A stretch of DNA of 64,000 nucleotides from Malassezia japonica. Taxonomy: Eukaryota > Basidiomycota > Malasseziomycetes > Malasseziales > Malasseziaceae. The stretch is taken from the NCBI RefSeq assembly GCF_029542785.1, contig NC_083373.1:124001-188000 (forward strand), given 5' to 3'. The notes under the pieces were generated by a model, which saw only the letters and a program-made list of their open reading frames with translations, was not told the DNA's origin and made no database searches. The translations under genes were made by a program, and so were the position numbers. Of the stretch, positions 39,978 to 48,551 are shown one piece after another (position 1 is the stretch's first letter; every line of letters begins with the position of its first letter).

Positions 39978-40371
39978 ACGCGATAGCTATGGGAGAATGC
40001 ATTTGCGCAGGGGCGTGCAGCATGTACTTATGTCTCGTGTGTGTGGTGCACGTATCTGAGAGGCGTCGAGGCGCCGCTCCATTCCACACCGTACCGTGTC
40101 GTATCTGACCACGCCTCTCCCGTATTTCGCCCCCCACTATCGCGAGCACAGCACTCTATGCTCTTTGCACACAACAAGAGAAACACCACACCAGTCACTT
40201 ATGGGCAGATATATTTTGGATTCACAAAGACTTGCAGTCTCTGGGGCATAAAGTTGGAGGTACAGACAGGGTGAAGAAACGGGTGCAGACCACGCTTGTC
40301 CTCAAGTAGTGGCCAAGTACCCTAATTGCGGCACCACCAACATCCGAATTGCGTACGCTAGGCGCACACTT
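39978..40371. other. 394-bp convergent spacer
   Basis: Lies between the 3' ends of CBP4 and RPS23. No coding frame with family resemblance and no tRNA-like fold were recognised. It contains one perfect 9-bp inverted repeat (40058-40066 and 40111-40119). It is long for this genome, where most convergent pairs are separated by about 10-30 bp. Confidence 0.7.
40058..40119. repeat. Inverted repeat, possible hairpin
   Basis: GAGAGGCGT at 40058-40066 pairs perfectly with ACGCCTCTC at 40111-40119 around a 44-nt loop. It could be a 3'-UTR structure of RPS23 or CBP4, or part of a small RNA; no box motifs decide between these. Confidence 0.4.
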
Positions 40372-40880
40372 TTACGAACGGGGCTTCTCCTTCTTCTCCT
40401 TGAAGAGGGCAGCGAGACCGACACCGGCGACCTTCACGACCTTGAAACGAACACCGGGGATATCACCCTTCGCCTTACCCTTGCGACCGAAACCGGAGAT
40501 GAGCACCTCGTCGTTCTCTAAAAGGTCAGCTTCCGAAAAAAAAGCAAAATACGTACCGTCCACAAAGTTGAGACAGCCGTCGAGCGGCACGAAGGCAGAG
40601 ACCTTCTTACCGTTCTTGATGAGCTGAACACGGACACACTTGCGGATAGCCGAGTTGGGCTGCTTGGCCTCGACACCGATCTTCTCGAGAACGATACCCT
40701 TGGCCTGCGAGGCACCACCGGTAGGCGAGGTCTTGTAGAAGTTGCCGAGGGCGCGCTTCTTGAAGTGAGCGTCACTCTGAACTGTTAGTACAATGCTTTA
40801 TCATAAATACATACCCAGCGGTTGTCCCGGCGAGTGGTGACCTGCTTGCGCGCTGTGTACAATCCCCTAGGCTTACCCAT
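40372..40880 (-). CDS. RPS23: 40S ribosomal protein S23 (uS12)
   Basis: Decoding-centre protein of the small subunit. Exons 40880-40815, 40776-40557, 40517-40372, 143 aa. [40 protein letters not shown] and the invariant loop around KQPNSA are present, with [20 protein letters not shown] formed across intron 2. The introns are 38 and 39 nt, clearly longer than in neighbouring genes, with branch-like CTAAC/CTGAC 6-8 nt before the AG. The second intron is a multiple of three with no stop, so unspliced RNA would stay in frame. Confidence 0.97.
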
Positions 40881-40946
40881 CTTGGTGTGCTTGAGTTGGA
40901 GGAGGCAACCGCTCGCCACGCTATCTTTTTGCCCGGCCGGAAATTA

Positions 40947-40980
40947 CACGTGACATTCCAAAACTATAATCATACACGTG
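40947..40980. promoter_or_regulatory. Two CACGTG boxes in RPS23/RPL27 promoter
   Basis: CACGTGA at 40947-40953 and CACGTGA at 40975-40981, 28 bp apart, in the 178-bp spacer between two divergent ribosomal protein genes. A shared activator is likely; which factor is not shown by sequence. Confidence 0.6.
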
Positions 40981-41058
40981 ATCTACTAGCCTAGGGCCGC
41001 AAGGCCAGGCAAACTTCCTTACCTACGCTTCGTCAAGGCCTTGGTTAACGTAGTGAAT

Positions 41059-41700
41059 ATGCCCAAGATTTACAAGCCCGGGAAGGTTGCGGTCGTCCTG
41101 CAGGGTCGGCACGCTGGTAAGAAGGTATGTTGAAAGACGTTGCGAGAGGGATCGTGTGCGCCTTGGTTGTTTGCGCTGCCATGTCATCTGGAAGGTGCCG
41201 TGATGACATGCTCCTAGTATGTCTGGCTCCTGCATTTCGGCTTGCGCGCAAAAACAGGACACACACTCCCTCTCTTGGAACAGCTACTAACCCTTCAGGT
41301 TGTCGTCATCAAGCAGCACGATGAGGGCAACAAGGAGCACGGCTTCCCCTACGTCATTGCCGCCGGCATTGAGCGCTACCCCCTCAAGGTGAACAAGCGC
41401 ATGGGTGCCAAGAAGCTCGCCCGCCGCAGCAAGATCAAGCCTTTTGTCAAGGTATGTTTTGTGTCTAACCCCAGGTGATCAACTACAACCACCTCTTCCC
41501 TACCCGCTACGCTCTTGAGCTCGAGGGTCTGAAGGGTGTTGCCAGCAACGACACCTTCAAGGAGGTGTCTCAGCGCGAGGCTGCCAAGAAGGAGGTCAAG
41601 AAGCTCTTTGAGGAGCGCTACCAGAGCGGCAAGAACCGGTGGTTCTTCACTCCTCTCCGCGTATGTACCTTGTGTCGATGCATGCTAACCTCAGTTCTAA
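41059..41700 (+). CDS. RPL27: 60S ribosomal protein L27 (eL27)
   Basis: Large-subunit protein, 136 aa, the usual family length. Exons 41059-41124, 41299-41451, 41475-41660, 41695-41700. [20 protein letters not shown] and [17 protein letters not shown] identify it. The last exon encodes only Phe plus the stop codon (TTCTAA); it is required because the family ends in LRF. Intron 1 is 174 nt, by far the longest in the window, with a classical CTACTAAC branch site; introns 2 and 3 are 23 and 34 nt. All donors are GTATGT. Confidence 0.97.
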
Positions 41701-41848
41701 ACGGATCGCTCTTTTCTTGGTTTATCCATGGACCTATCCGCGGCCACGGCCTTGTTTTATAGCTGGAGCGAGCTAGCTGGCTTGCAGCCGCAGGACAAAA
41801 ATAGCATGCCAATGACTGCGATCACTGGAAAGTGTCGTTTTTCTCCGA

Positions 41849-41863
41849 CGTCCCACGTGGCTT
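41849..41863. promoter_or_regulatory. CGTCCCACGTGGCTT element before MVD1
   Basis: A 15-bp element containing CACGTG (41854-41859), ending 15 nt before the MVD1 ATG. The same 15 bases occur at 44003-44017, 16 nt before the EMP70 ATG. Confidence 0.55.
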
Positions 41864-41878
41864 ACCTTCCCAAACAAG

Positions 41879-43153
41879 ATGAGTGTGCACCAGGCGACGT
41901 GCACCGCGCCGGTGAACATTGCGGTGGTAAAGTACTGGGGCAAGCGCGATACCAAGCTCATTCTGCCTACCAATGACAGTCTGAGTGTGACGCTCGACCA
42001 GGACCACCTGCGTACGGTGACCACGGCGCGTGCCGATGCGTCCTTCCAGCCCGGCGCACGCCTCTGGCTGAACGGCGTAGAAGAGGAGATCAAGGCGGAG
42101 GGCCGCCTGGATGCGTGCCTTGCCGAGCTGCGTCGCCTGCGTGCGGAGCGCGAGGCGGCGGACAGCTCACTGGAAAAGATGTCGGCGTGGGGCCTGCACC
42201 TCTGCTCGGAGAACAACTTCCCGACGGCCGCCGGCCTCGCGTCGTCCGCGTCGGGCTTCGCGGCGCTCGCCGTGACGGTCGCGGAGCTGTACGGCCTGAG
42301 TGATGTGCTCTCCCGCTCGGCGCTCTCGATGATTGCGCGCCGCGGCAGTGGCTCGGCGTGCCGCTCCGTCTTTGGCGGCTTTGTCGCCTGGGAGGGCGGC
42401 GAGAAGGCCGACGGTACCGACTCGCTTGCGGTCGAGGTCGCGGAGCGCGACCACTGGCCCGAGCTCGACGTGCTGATCTGTGTCGTGAACGACGGCAAGA
42501 AGGGCACGTCGTCGACGAGCGGCATGCAGCGCACCGTGCAGACCTCGCCGCTGCTGCAACACCGTATCAAGCACGTCGTGCCCGAGCGCATGCAAAAGAT
42601 GCGCGAGGCGATCGCCAAGCGCGACTTTGCGCTCTTTACCGAGGTCACGACCGCCGACTCGAACGACTTCCACGCGTGCTGCCTCGACACGGCCCCGCCG
42701 ATCTTTTACATGAACGACACCTCGCGTGCGATTGTGATGGTGGTCGAGGAGCTGAACCGCGCGCGCGCCGAGGAGGGCAAGGATCCGATCGCGGCCTACA
42801 CCTTTGACGCGGGCCCCAATGCGGTGCTCTACGTGCGCAAGGGCGACATGGACGTCGTTCTGCGCACTGTGCGCCACTACTTCCCGGATGCCGACTTTGA
42901 CGACACATTCAACCTGCTCGGTGCCGGCGCCGGCGCGTCGCACCGCGGCGAGGAGAGCAAGCAGGAGCTGCCGACGCTCCCTGCGTCCTTCAACAAAGAC
43001 GTCGTACCGGTGCACCCCACGGGCAGCGTGCGCCGCATGATCCACACGCGCGTCGGCGACGGTCCCCGCGTGCTCGAGCGCGGCCTCGGCAAGGAGTCGC
43101 TCCTGAACGAAGAGGGTCTGCCGCTGCGTCTGCAGCGCGCCAAGCGCGCCTAA
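41879..43153 (+). CDS. MVD1: Mevalonate diphosphate decarboxylase
   Basis: Makes isopentenyl diphosphate from mevalonate diphosphate, feeding sterols and isoprenoids. Intronless, 424 aa. GHMP-kinase-superfamily fold with APVNIAVVKYWGKRD at the N-terminus, NDSLSVTLD, ENNFPTAAGLASSASGFAAL (phosphate loop), RGSGSACRSVFGGFVAWEGG and TFDAGPNAVLYV. The catalytic Asp region ICVVNDGKKGTSSTSGM is intact. ATG at 41879 opens MSVHQATCTAPV. The C-terminal 40 residues are basic. Confidence 0.97.
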   Translation: MSVHQATCTAPVNIAVVKYWGKRDTKLILPTNDSLSVTLDQDHLRTVTTARADASFQPGARLWLNGVEEEIKAEGRLDACLAELRRLRAEREAADSSLEKMSAWGLHLCSENNFPTAAGLASSASGFAALAVTVAELYGLSDVLSRSALSMIARRGSGSACRSVFGGFVAWEGGEKADGTDSLAVEVAERDHWPELDVLICVVNDGKKGTSSTSGMQRTVQTSPLLQHRIKHVVPERMQKMREAIAKRDFALFTEVTTADSNDFHACCLDTAPPIFYMNDTSRAIVMVVEELNRARAEEGKDPIAAYTFDAGPNAVLYVRKGDMDVVLRTVRHYFPDADFDDTFNLLGAGAGASHRGEESKQELPTLPASFNKDVVPVHPTGSVRRMIHTRVGDGPRVLERGLGKESLLNEEGLPLRLQRAKRA

Positions 43154-43202
43154 GTACTACGTAGCGTGACTGGGAAGCAAGCGATAGTGCACCAAGACTG
43201 GG

Positions 43203-43986
43203 TTAATACAACAACGTACGCTTTTCGATCGCCGCACGCAGCCCGTCGTTGTCGATGCCGCGCGTGCGCTGGATGCGCTCGCCGAGCTCGTCGCGCGTCT
43301 GCGGGGGCGCCGGCGCGTCCGGCGCGCTCGCCTGGGCATGGGGGAGCGGTGGCGCGAACCGCTCGCGCTCGGTGCAGTCGACGAGCGGGTGGCGCGTCGC
43401 GTGCTCGATCCACGGCCCCCGCCAAATCTCGTTGAGGACGCCGCGCAGGGTCATGCCTGCCGTGCCCGGGATCGCGCTGGAGCTCGCGAGGTTGCCGAGC
43501 GGCCCTTTGGACGCGTCGCGCTGCGTCGGCGGGTCCGTGATCATGACAAACGTATACATCGTCGGCGTCTGCAGGTGCGAGAGGGTATAGGTCGACGTCG
43601 AGAAGTTGTAAAACTGCTCGCTCTTCCCCCCGAGCTTTCGCACGAGGTTGCGGAGGGAGTAGACGACGCCATAAATCAGCTTCGCCTCCTGGTCGAACGG
43701 GAGGAGCGTGCTGGCGGGCGCATCGCCCACCTCGCGGCTCACACCGGGCAGCGCGTCGCCGGCCGGGCGCAGGGCCGTGGTGCCCGCCTCGCCCTTGTCC
43801 TCGGTGGAGCCGCCGCCGACGCGCTGGAGCGTCGCGCCGATCGACGAGGTAAAGGACGCAGCGCCGCCGGACGCGCCTTGCTGGTACACATGCGACCAGT
43901 CCTGGTGGTAGATCGCCTCACAGTGCCGGTCAAAGATCCACAGCGAATAGACCTGGGTAAGCTGCGCCGCGCACCTTAAGTGCCAT
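43203..43986 (-). CDS. BET5: TRAPP core subunit BET5/TRAPPC1
   Basis: Longin-like subunit of the TRAPP tether for ER-to-Golgi traffic. Exons 43986-43975 and 43952-43203, 253 aa. The first exon has 12 nt (MALK); the 22-nt intron joins it to VYSLWIFDRHCEAIYHQDW, the family N-terminus. The core continues after a 60-residue low-complexity insert with LPFDQEAKLIYGVVYSLRN and TPTMYTFVMITDP, LRGVLNEIWRGPWIE. A Pro/Ala-rich segment follows before the C-terminal end. It is longer than the yeast protein (159 aa) because of these inserts. Confidence 0.85.
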
Positions 43987-44002
43987 CGTCTTGGGGCCCA
44001 AG

Positions 44003-44017
44003 CGTCCCACGTGGCTT
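44003..44017. promoter_or_regulatory. CGTCCCACGTGGCTT element before EMP70
   Basis: Identical to the 15 bases at 41849-41863, with nearly the same spacing to the start codon. Located in the 47-bp divergent spacer shared with BET5. Confidence 0.55.
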
Positions 44018-44033
44018 TCTCCGACTTCGACGG

Positions 44034-45976
44034 ATGTTGCGTGCGCTGCGTGTGGTGTTACTTGCGGCGGCGTGCGCTGCGCCGGGCTGGGCATGGTACC
44101 TGCCCGGGAGTGCGCCGCGCTCTTTCAAAAGCGGCGACGCGGTACCTTTTCAAGTGAACGCGCTGCAGCCCATGTCGGGCGCGACGCCCGTGCATGGGCT
44201 GGTGAGCTACGACTACTACGATGCCCGCCTCGGCTTCTGCAAGCCGGCGAACGGGCCACAGGCGCAGAGCGGGAGCCTCGGCAGTATCCTCTTTGGCGAC
44301 CGTATCTACAACAGTCCGATCGAGATCGCGATGCTGAAGAACCAGTCGTGCGTCAAGATCTGCGAAGAAACGGCCACGACCGAGCAGGCGGCGTTTATCA
44401 ATGAGCGCATCACGGAGCGCTACGGCGTGAACTGGATGGTCGACGGGCTGCCCGTTGCCGATGCGGGCCTCACGAGCGTCGACGGAACGATCCGTGCCAA
44501 CTCGGTCGGCTTCGCGCTCGGGAGCATCCTCGACGCGGAGCTACACCGCCTGCCGACGCCGGCGCTGTACAACCACTACCGCCTGAACGTGTCGTACCAC
44601 GAGCGCGGCCCGAACGAGTTCCGTGTCGTGGGCGTGAATGTGATTCCCATGTCGCGTCACTCGCTCCCGAACGGCCTCGGGGGGCCGGTGCAGTGCGACG
44701 CGACGCAGCCCATGTTTCTCTCGCCGAACGCGACGACGCCCGTTGCATACACCTATGATGTCGTCTGGACGCCGAGCAGCACGCCGTGGGCTACGCGCTG
44801 GGACGCCTATCTCCACGTCGTCGACCCGCGCATCCACTGGTACTCGCTGCTGAACTCGCTGGCGATTGTCGCGCTGCTCTGCGTGCTGGTCGCGCTGGTG
44901 ATGGCGCGTGCGGTGCGCCGCGACATTTACCGCTACAACGCGATCGACCTCACCGAGGACATCCAGGAGGACTACGGCTGGAAGCTCGTCCACGGCGAGG
45001 TGTTCCGCCCGCCCTCGTCGCCGATGCTGCTGAGCATCATGGCCGGCACGGGCGCGCAGCTACTGGCCATGGCGGTCGTGACGCTGTTCTTTGCGCTACT
45101 GGGCTTCCTCAGCCCGTCGAACCGCGGCTCGCTCGCGACGATCATGATTGTCACCTGGACGCTCTTTGGCTTCATCTCGGGCTGGGTCAGCGCAAAGGTG
45201 TACGCGAGCTTCGACGGGGAGCAGTGGCGCCGCAACATGGTGCTCACGGCGCTGCTCTTCCCCTCGCTCATCTTTGGCGTGATGAACCTGCTGAACCTCT
45301 TCCTCGTGTTTAACCAGTCGGCCGGCGCAGTGCCGTTCGGCACGCTCCTCGCGCTGGTCGCGCTGTGGTTTTTGATCAACATCCCCCTGTCCTTCCTCGG
45401 CTCGTACCTTGGCCTGCGCTCGGGCGCCTTTTCGCACCCAGTGCGCGTAAACCAAATCCCACGCCAGATCCCCCCGACGCAGTGGTACCTGCGCCCATGG
45501 CCCGCAGCGATCCTCGCAGGCATCCTGCCGTTTGGCGCGGCGTGGCTCGAGCTCTTCTTTATGATCAACTCGCTCTTTGGTAACCGGGTGTACTACGCGT
45601 TTGGCTTCTTGACGCTGACGTTTGGCGTCACCGCGGCGGTACGTACTTTTTCTGACGCAGACGACCGCGACGGTGAGCATCCTCGCATGCTACTTCCACC
45701 TCTGTGCGGAGGACTACCGCTGGCATTGGCGCGCGTTCATCACGGGCGGCGCCAGCGCGTTCTGGCTCTTTGCCTACGGTGTACGTATTTTTTTTTCTGA
45801 CCCAGCTCTTTTACTGCTACACGCGCCTGAACCTGCCGGATATTTCGAGCCAGATCCTGTTCCTGGGATACCTCTTTGTCATCTCGCTGCTCGACTTTTT
45901 GCTCTTTGGCTTCATCGGCTTCATCGCATGCTACCTGTGCGTCAAGACGATTTACAGTCACATCCGCGTAGATTAA
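44034..45976 (+). CDS. EMP70: TM9-superfamily endosomal/Golgi protein
   Basis: Nonaspanin with a signal peptide (MLRALRVVLLAAACAAPGWA), a lumenal domain beginning WYLPGSAPRSFKSGD, and nine C-terminal membrane spans. Exons 44034-45638, 45661-45780, 45806-45976, 631 aa. Family text: FGDRIYNSPIEIAMLKNQSC, EDYGWKLVHGEVFRPP, and the tail ending KTIYSHIRVD, a COPI/COPII-type sorting end. Introns are 22 and 25 nt. In yeast these proteins affect copper handling and adhesion; here the role is inferred from family. Confidence 0.92.
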
Positions 45977-45979
45977 TAG

Positions 45980-45985
45980 CACGTG
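45980..45985. promoter_or_regulatory. CACGTG box before GLN4
   Basis: CACGTGA three bases after the EMP70 stop and 16 nt before the GLN4 ATG, in a spacer of only 25 bp. Confidence 0.5.
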
Positions 45986-46001
45986 AGTTGTCGCCTCGAT
46001 T

Positions 46002-48527
46002 ATGGCGCCGAAGCTGGACGTGAACGACCCGCAGGTCGCACGGCTGTTGGAGCTCTTTTCCAAGATCTCTCTTACAGGCCAGCGTGCGCAGGACACGGTG
46101 AAGAATGCCAAGTATGCTGCCTCGCTCGAGCAGGTCATCACGTCGCTGCACCTCGACGAGGCGAACCTCGACGCAAAGACCAGCTCGCTGGTCGTCGTCG
46201 CCGCGTCGAACGGCTGCGACCTCGCCGAGGCGAAGCGCGCGTACGTCGTGCAGCGCATCGTCAAGGGCGACCTGAAAAGTACCGACCAGGTCACGGCCGC
46301 GCTCAAGTTTGTCGGCGCGCACGACGCGATCGACGACAACGAGTTTGACGAAGCGTGTGGTGTCGGCGTCACAATCTCGCCGGAGCAGTGCCGCACCGCC
46401 GTGCAGGCCTACATGGACACGCACAGCGAGGAGCTGAGCGCGGTGAACGGCTGGCCAAAGATGTCGGCCGCCATGGGCGCTGTGCGCTCGGACGGCGCGA
46501 TGCGCTGGGCGAGCGCCGCGGACGTCAAGACCGCCGTCGAGGCGGAGCTCACGGCGCGCTTCGGCCCTCGGAGCGCCGCGCCGAAAAAGAAGGCCGAGCC
46601 CAAAGCCGCGGCTGCGCCCAAGGCCAAGGCCGAGCCGCAGCAGGCGGCGCGCCCTGACGCCATGTTCCAGGAGGGTTTCCTGGCGAACCTGCACAAGCCT
46701 GGCGGCAACCCCCAGATCTCGGAGCGCCTGCGTGATGAGCACCTAAAGGCGACGAACGGCTCTGTGATGACGCGATTCCCCCCGGAGCCGAACGGCTTCC
46801 TGCACATTGGGCACTCCAAGGCGATTGCCGTCAACTTTGGCTACGCGCGCTTCCACGGCGGCCTGTGCTACCTGCGCTTTGACGATACGAACCCCGAGGC
46901 AGAGGAGGAAAAGTACTTTACGTCGATCCTCGAGACCGTGCGCTGGCTCGGCTTTGAGCCGTTCAAGATCACCTACTCGTCCGACTACTTCCAGCGTCTG
47001 TACGAGCTTGCGGTCAACCTAATTGAGCGTGGCCTCGCGTACGTCGACCACTCGACCGGCGAGGAGATCCGGGCGCAGCGCGGCGGTCCTGAAAAGGGCG
47101 AGCGCAAAGAGAGCCCGTGGCGCAACCGCCCGGTGCAAGAGTCCTTGGACGAGTTCCAAAAGATGAAGGACGGCAAGTACCGCCCCGGCGAGGCGACGCT
47201 GCGCATGAAGCAGAACGTGCTTGGAAGCGGCAACCCCCAGATGTGGGACTTGATTGCGTACCGCGTGCTCGATGCGCCCCACCACCGCACCGGCGCGACG
47301 TGGCGCATGTACCCCACCTATGACTTTACGCACTGCTTGGTCGACAGTTTCGAGAACATTTCGCACTCGCTGTGCACCACCGAATTTATTCTCTCGCGCG
47401 AGTCGTACGAGTGGCTCTGCGACGCGCTCGAGGTGTACAAGCCCCGCCAGAGCGAGTACGGCCGGCTGTCGATCGAAGGCACGGTCATGTCCAAACGCAA
47501 GATGCTCAAGCTGGTCCAGGGCGGCTACGTCGACGGCTGGGACGATCCCCGTATGTACACGTTGATTGGTCTGCGCCGCCGCGGTGTGCCCCCGGGCGCC
47601 ATCCTGTCGTTTGTGAGCTCGCTGGGCGTGACGACCAACAACTCGACGATCCAGACGAACCGCTTTGACCAGAGCGTGCGCCAGTACCTCGAGATGGACA
47701 CTCCGCGCCTGATGATGCTCGTCAAGCCGCTCAAGATCACGATCGAGAACTTGCCCGACGACTACTTCCTCGAGATCGAAAAACCGCTGCACCCCAAGGT
47801 ACCGGCGATGGGCACGGCCAAGGTCCCCTTTACCAAGACCGTGTACATTGACGCGTCCGACTTCCGTACCGAGGACGCGCCGGACTACTTCCGTCTCGCG
47901 CCCGGAAAGCGCGTCGGCCTCTACCAAGTCCCGCACCCGATCGTCTGCACGTCGTTCAAGACGAACGCTGACGGGACGCCCTCGGAGCTGATCTGCACCT
48001 ACGACGAGGGCGGCGTGAAGCCCAAGACCTACATCCAATGGGTCGCCCAGCACGCACCGAGCAAGAGCCCGGTGCATGTAAAGGAGGCGCGCTACTTTTA
48101 CAACCTCTTTACCTCGGAGAACCCCGCGGGAGAGGAAAACTTCCTCGACTGCATCAACCCGACCTCGCGCGAGGTGTTCAAGGACGCGATGCTCGAGCCT
48201 GCGTTCTACGATGTGGCGCGCGCCGCGCTTGCGAACGCCAAGGAAGCCGTCGCCGAGCGCCAGCGCACCGCCGCGAAGCAGACCGAGCAGGCGCTCGGCA
48301 AGGAGCGCGCGGCGGAGGCCGCGCACAATACCGACGCGCTCCAGGCGACCGAGTCGTCGACCATCGGTAAGGAGTGCATCCGCTTCCAGGCGATGCGTGT
48401 CGGTTACTTTGCTGTGGACCACGACTCGGCGCTCTCGCTCTTTGGCGACGCGCCGCCCGAGACCCTCTATTTGAACCGCATCGTCTCCCTGAAGGAGGAC
48501 GCGGGGAAAGCCGCTCAGGCCAAGTAG
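46002..48527 (+). CDS. GLN4: Glutaminyl-tRNA synthetase
   Basis: Class I enzyme charging tRNA-Gln. Intronless, 841 aa. The eukaryotic N-terminal two-part helical domain (about 1-190) is followed by an Ala/Lys linker, then the catalytic core with the HIGH signature PNGFLHIGHSKA, FDDTNPEAEEEKYF, the KMSKS equivalent VMSKRKM, and the C-terminal beta-barrel anticodon domain (GKRVGLYQVPHPIVC). Start codon MAPKLDVNDPQVARLL follows a 25-bp spacer after EMP70. Confidence 0.97.
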   Translation: MAPKLDVNDPQVARLLELFSKISLTGQRAQDTVKNAKYAASLEQVITSLHLDEANLDAKTSSLVVVAASNGCDLAEAKRAYVVQRIVKGDLKSTDQVTAALKFVGAHDAIDDNEFDEACGVGVTISPEQCRTAVQAYMDTHSEELSAVNGWPKMSAAMGAVRSDGAMRWASAADVKTAVEAELTARFGPRSAAPKKKAEPKAAAAPKAKAEPQQAARPDAMFQEGFLANLHKPGGNPQISERLRDEHLKATNGSVMTRFPPEPNGFLHIGHSKAIAVNFGYARFHGGLCYLRFDDTNPEAEEEKYFTSILETVRWLGFEPFKITYSSDYFQRLYELAVNLIERGLAYVDHSTGEEIRAQRGGPEKGERKESPWRNRPVQESLDEFQKMKDGKYRPGEATLRMKQNVLGSGNPQMWDLIAYRVLDAPHHRTGATWRMYPTYDFTHCLVDSFENISHSLCTTEFILSRESYEWLCDALEVYKPRQSEYGRLSIEGTVMSKRKMLKLVQGGYVDGWDDPRMYTLIGLRRRGVPPGAILSFVSSLGVTTNNSTIQTNRFDQSVRQYLEMDTPRLMMLVKPLKITIENLPDDYFLEIEKPLHPKVPAMGTAKVPFTKTVYIDASDFRTEDAPDYFRLAPGKRVGLYQVPHPIVCTSFKTNADGTPSELICTYDEGGVKPKTYIQWVAQHAPSKSPVHVKEARYFYNLFTSENPAGEENFLDCINPTSREVFKDAMLEPAFYDVARAALANAKEAVAERQRTAAKQTEQALGKERAAEAAHNTDALQATESSTIGKECIRFQAMRVGYFAVDHDSALSLFGDAPPETLYLNRIVSLKEDAGKAAQAK

Positions 48528-48533
48528 CACGTG
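48528..48533. promoter_or_regulatory. CACGTG box before TSC1
   Basis: CACGTGA directly abutting the GLN4 stop codon and 18 nt before the TSC1 ATG, the same geometry as in front of GLN4. Confidence 0.5.
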
Positions 48534-48551
48534 ATTCAACGCCTTGCCGTC

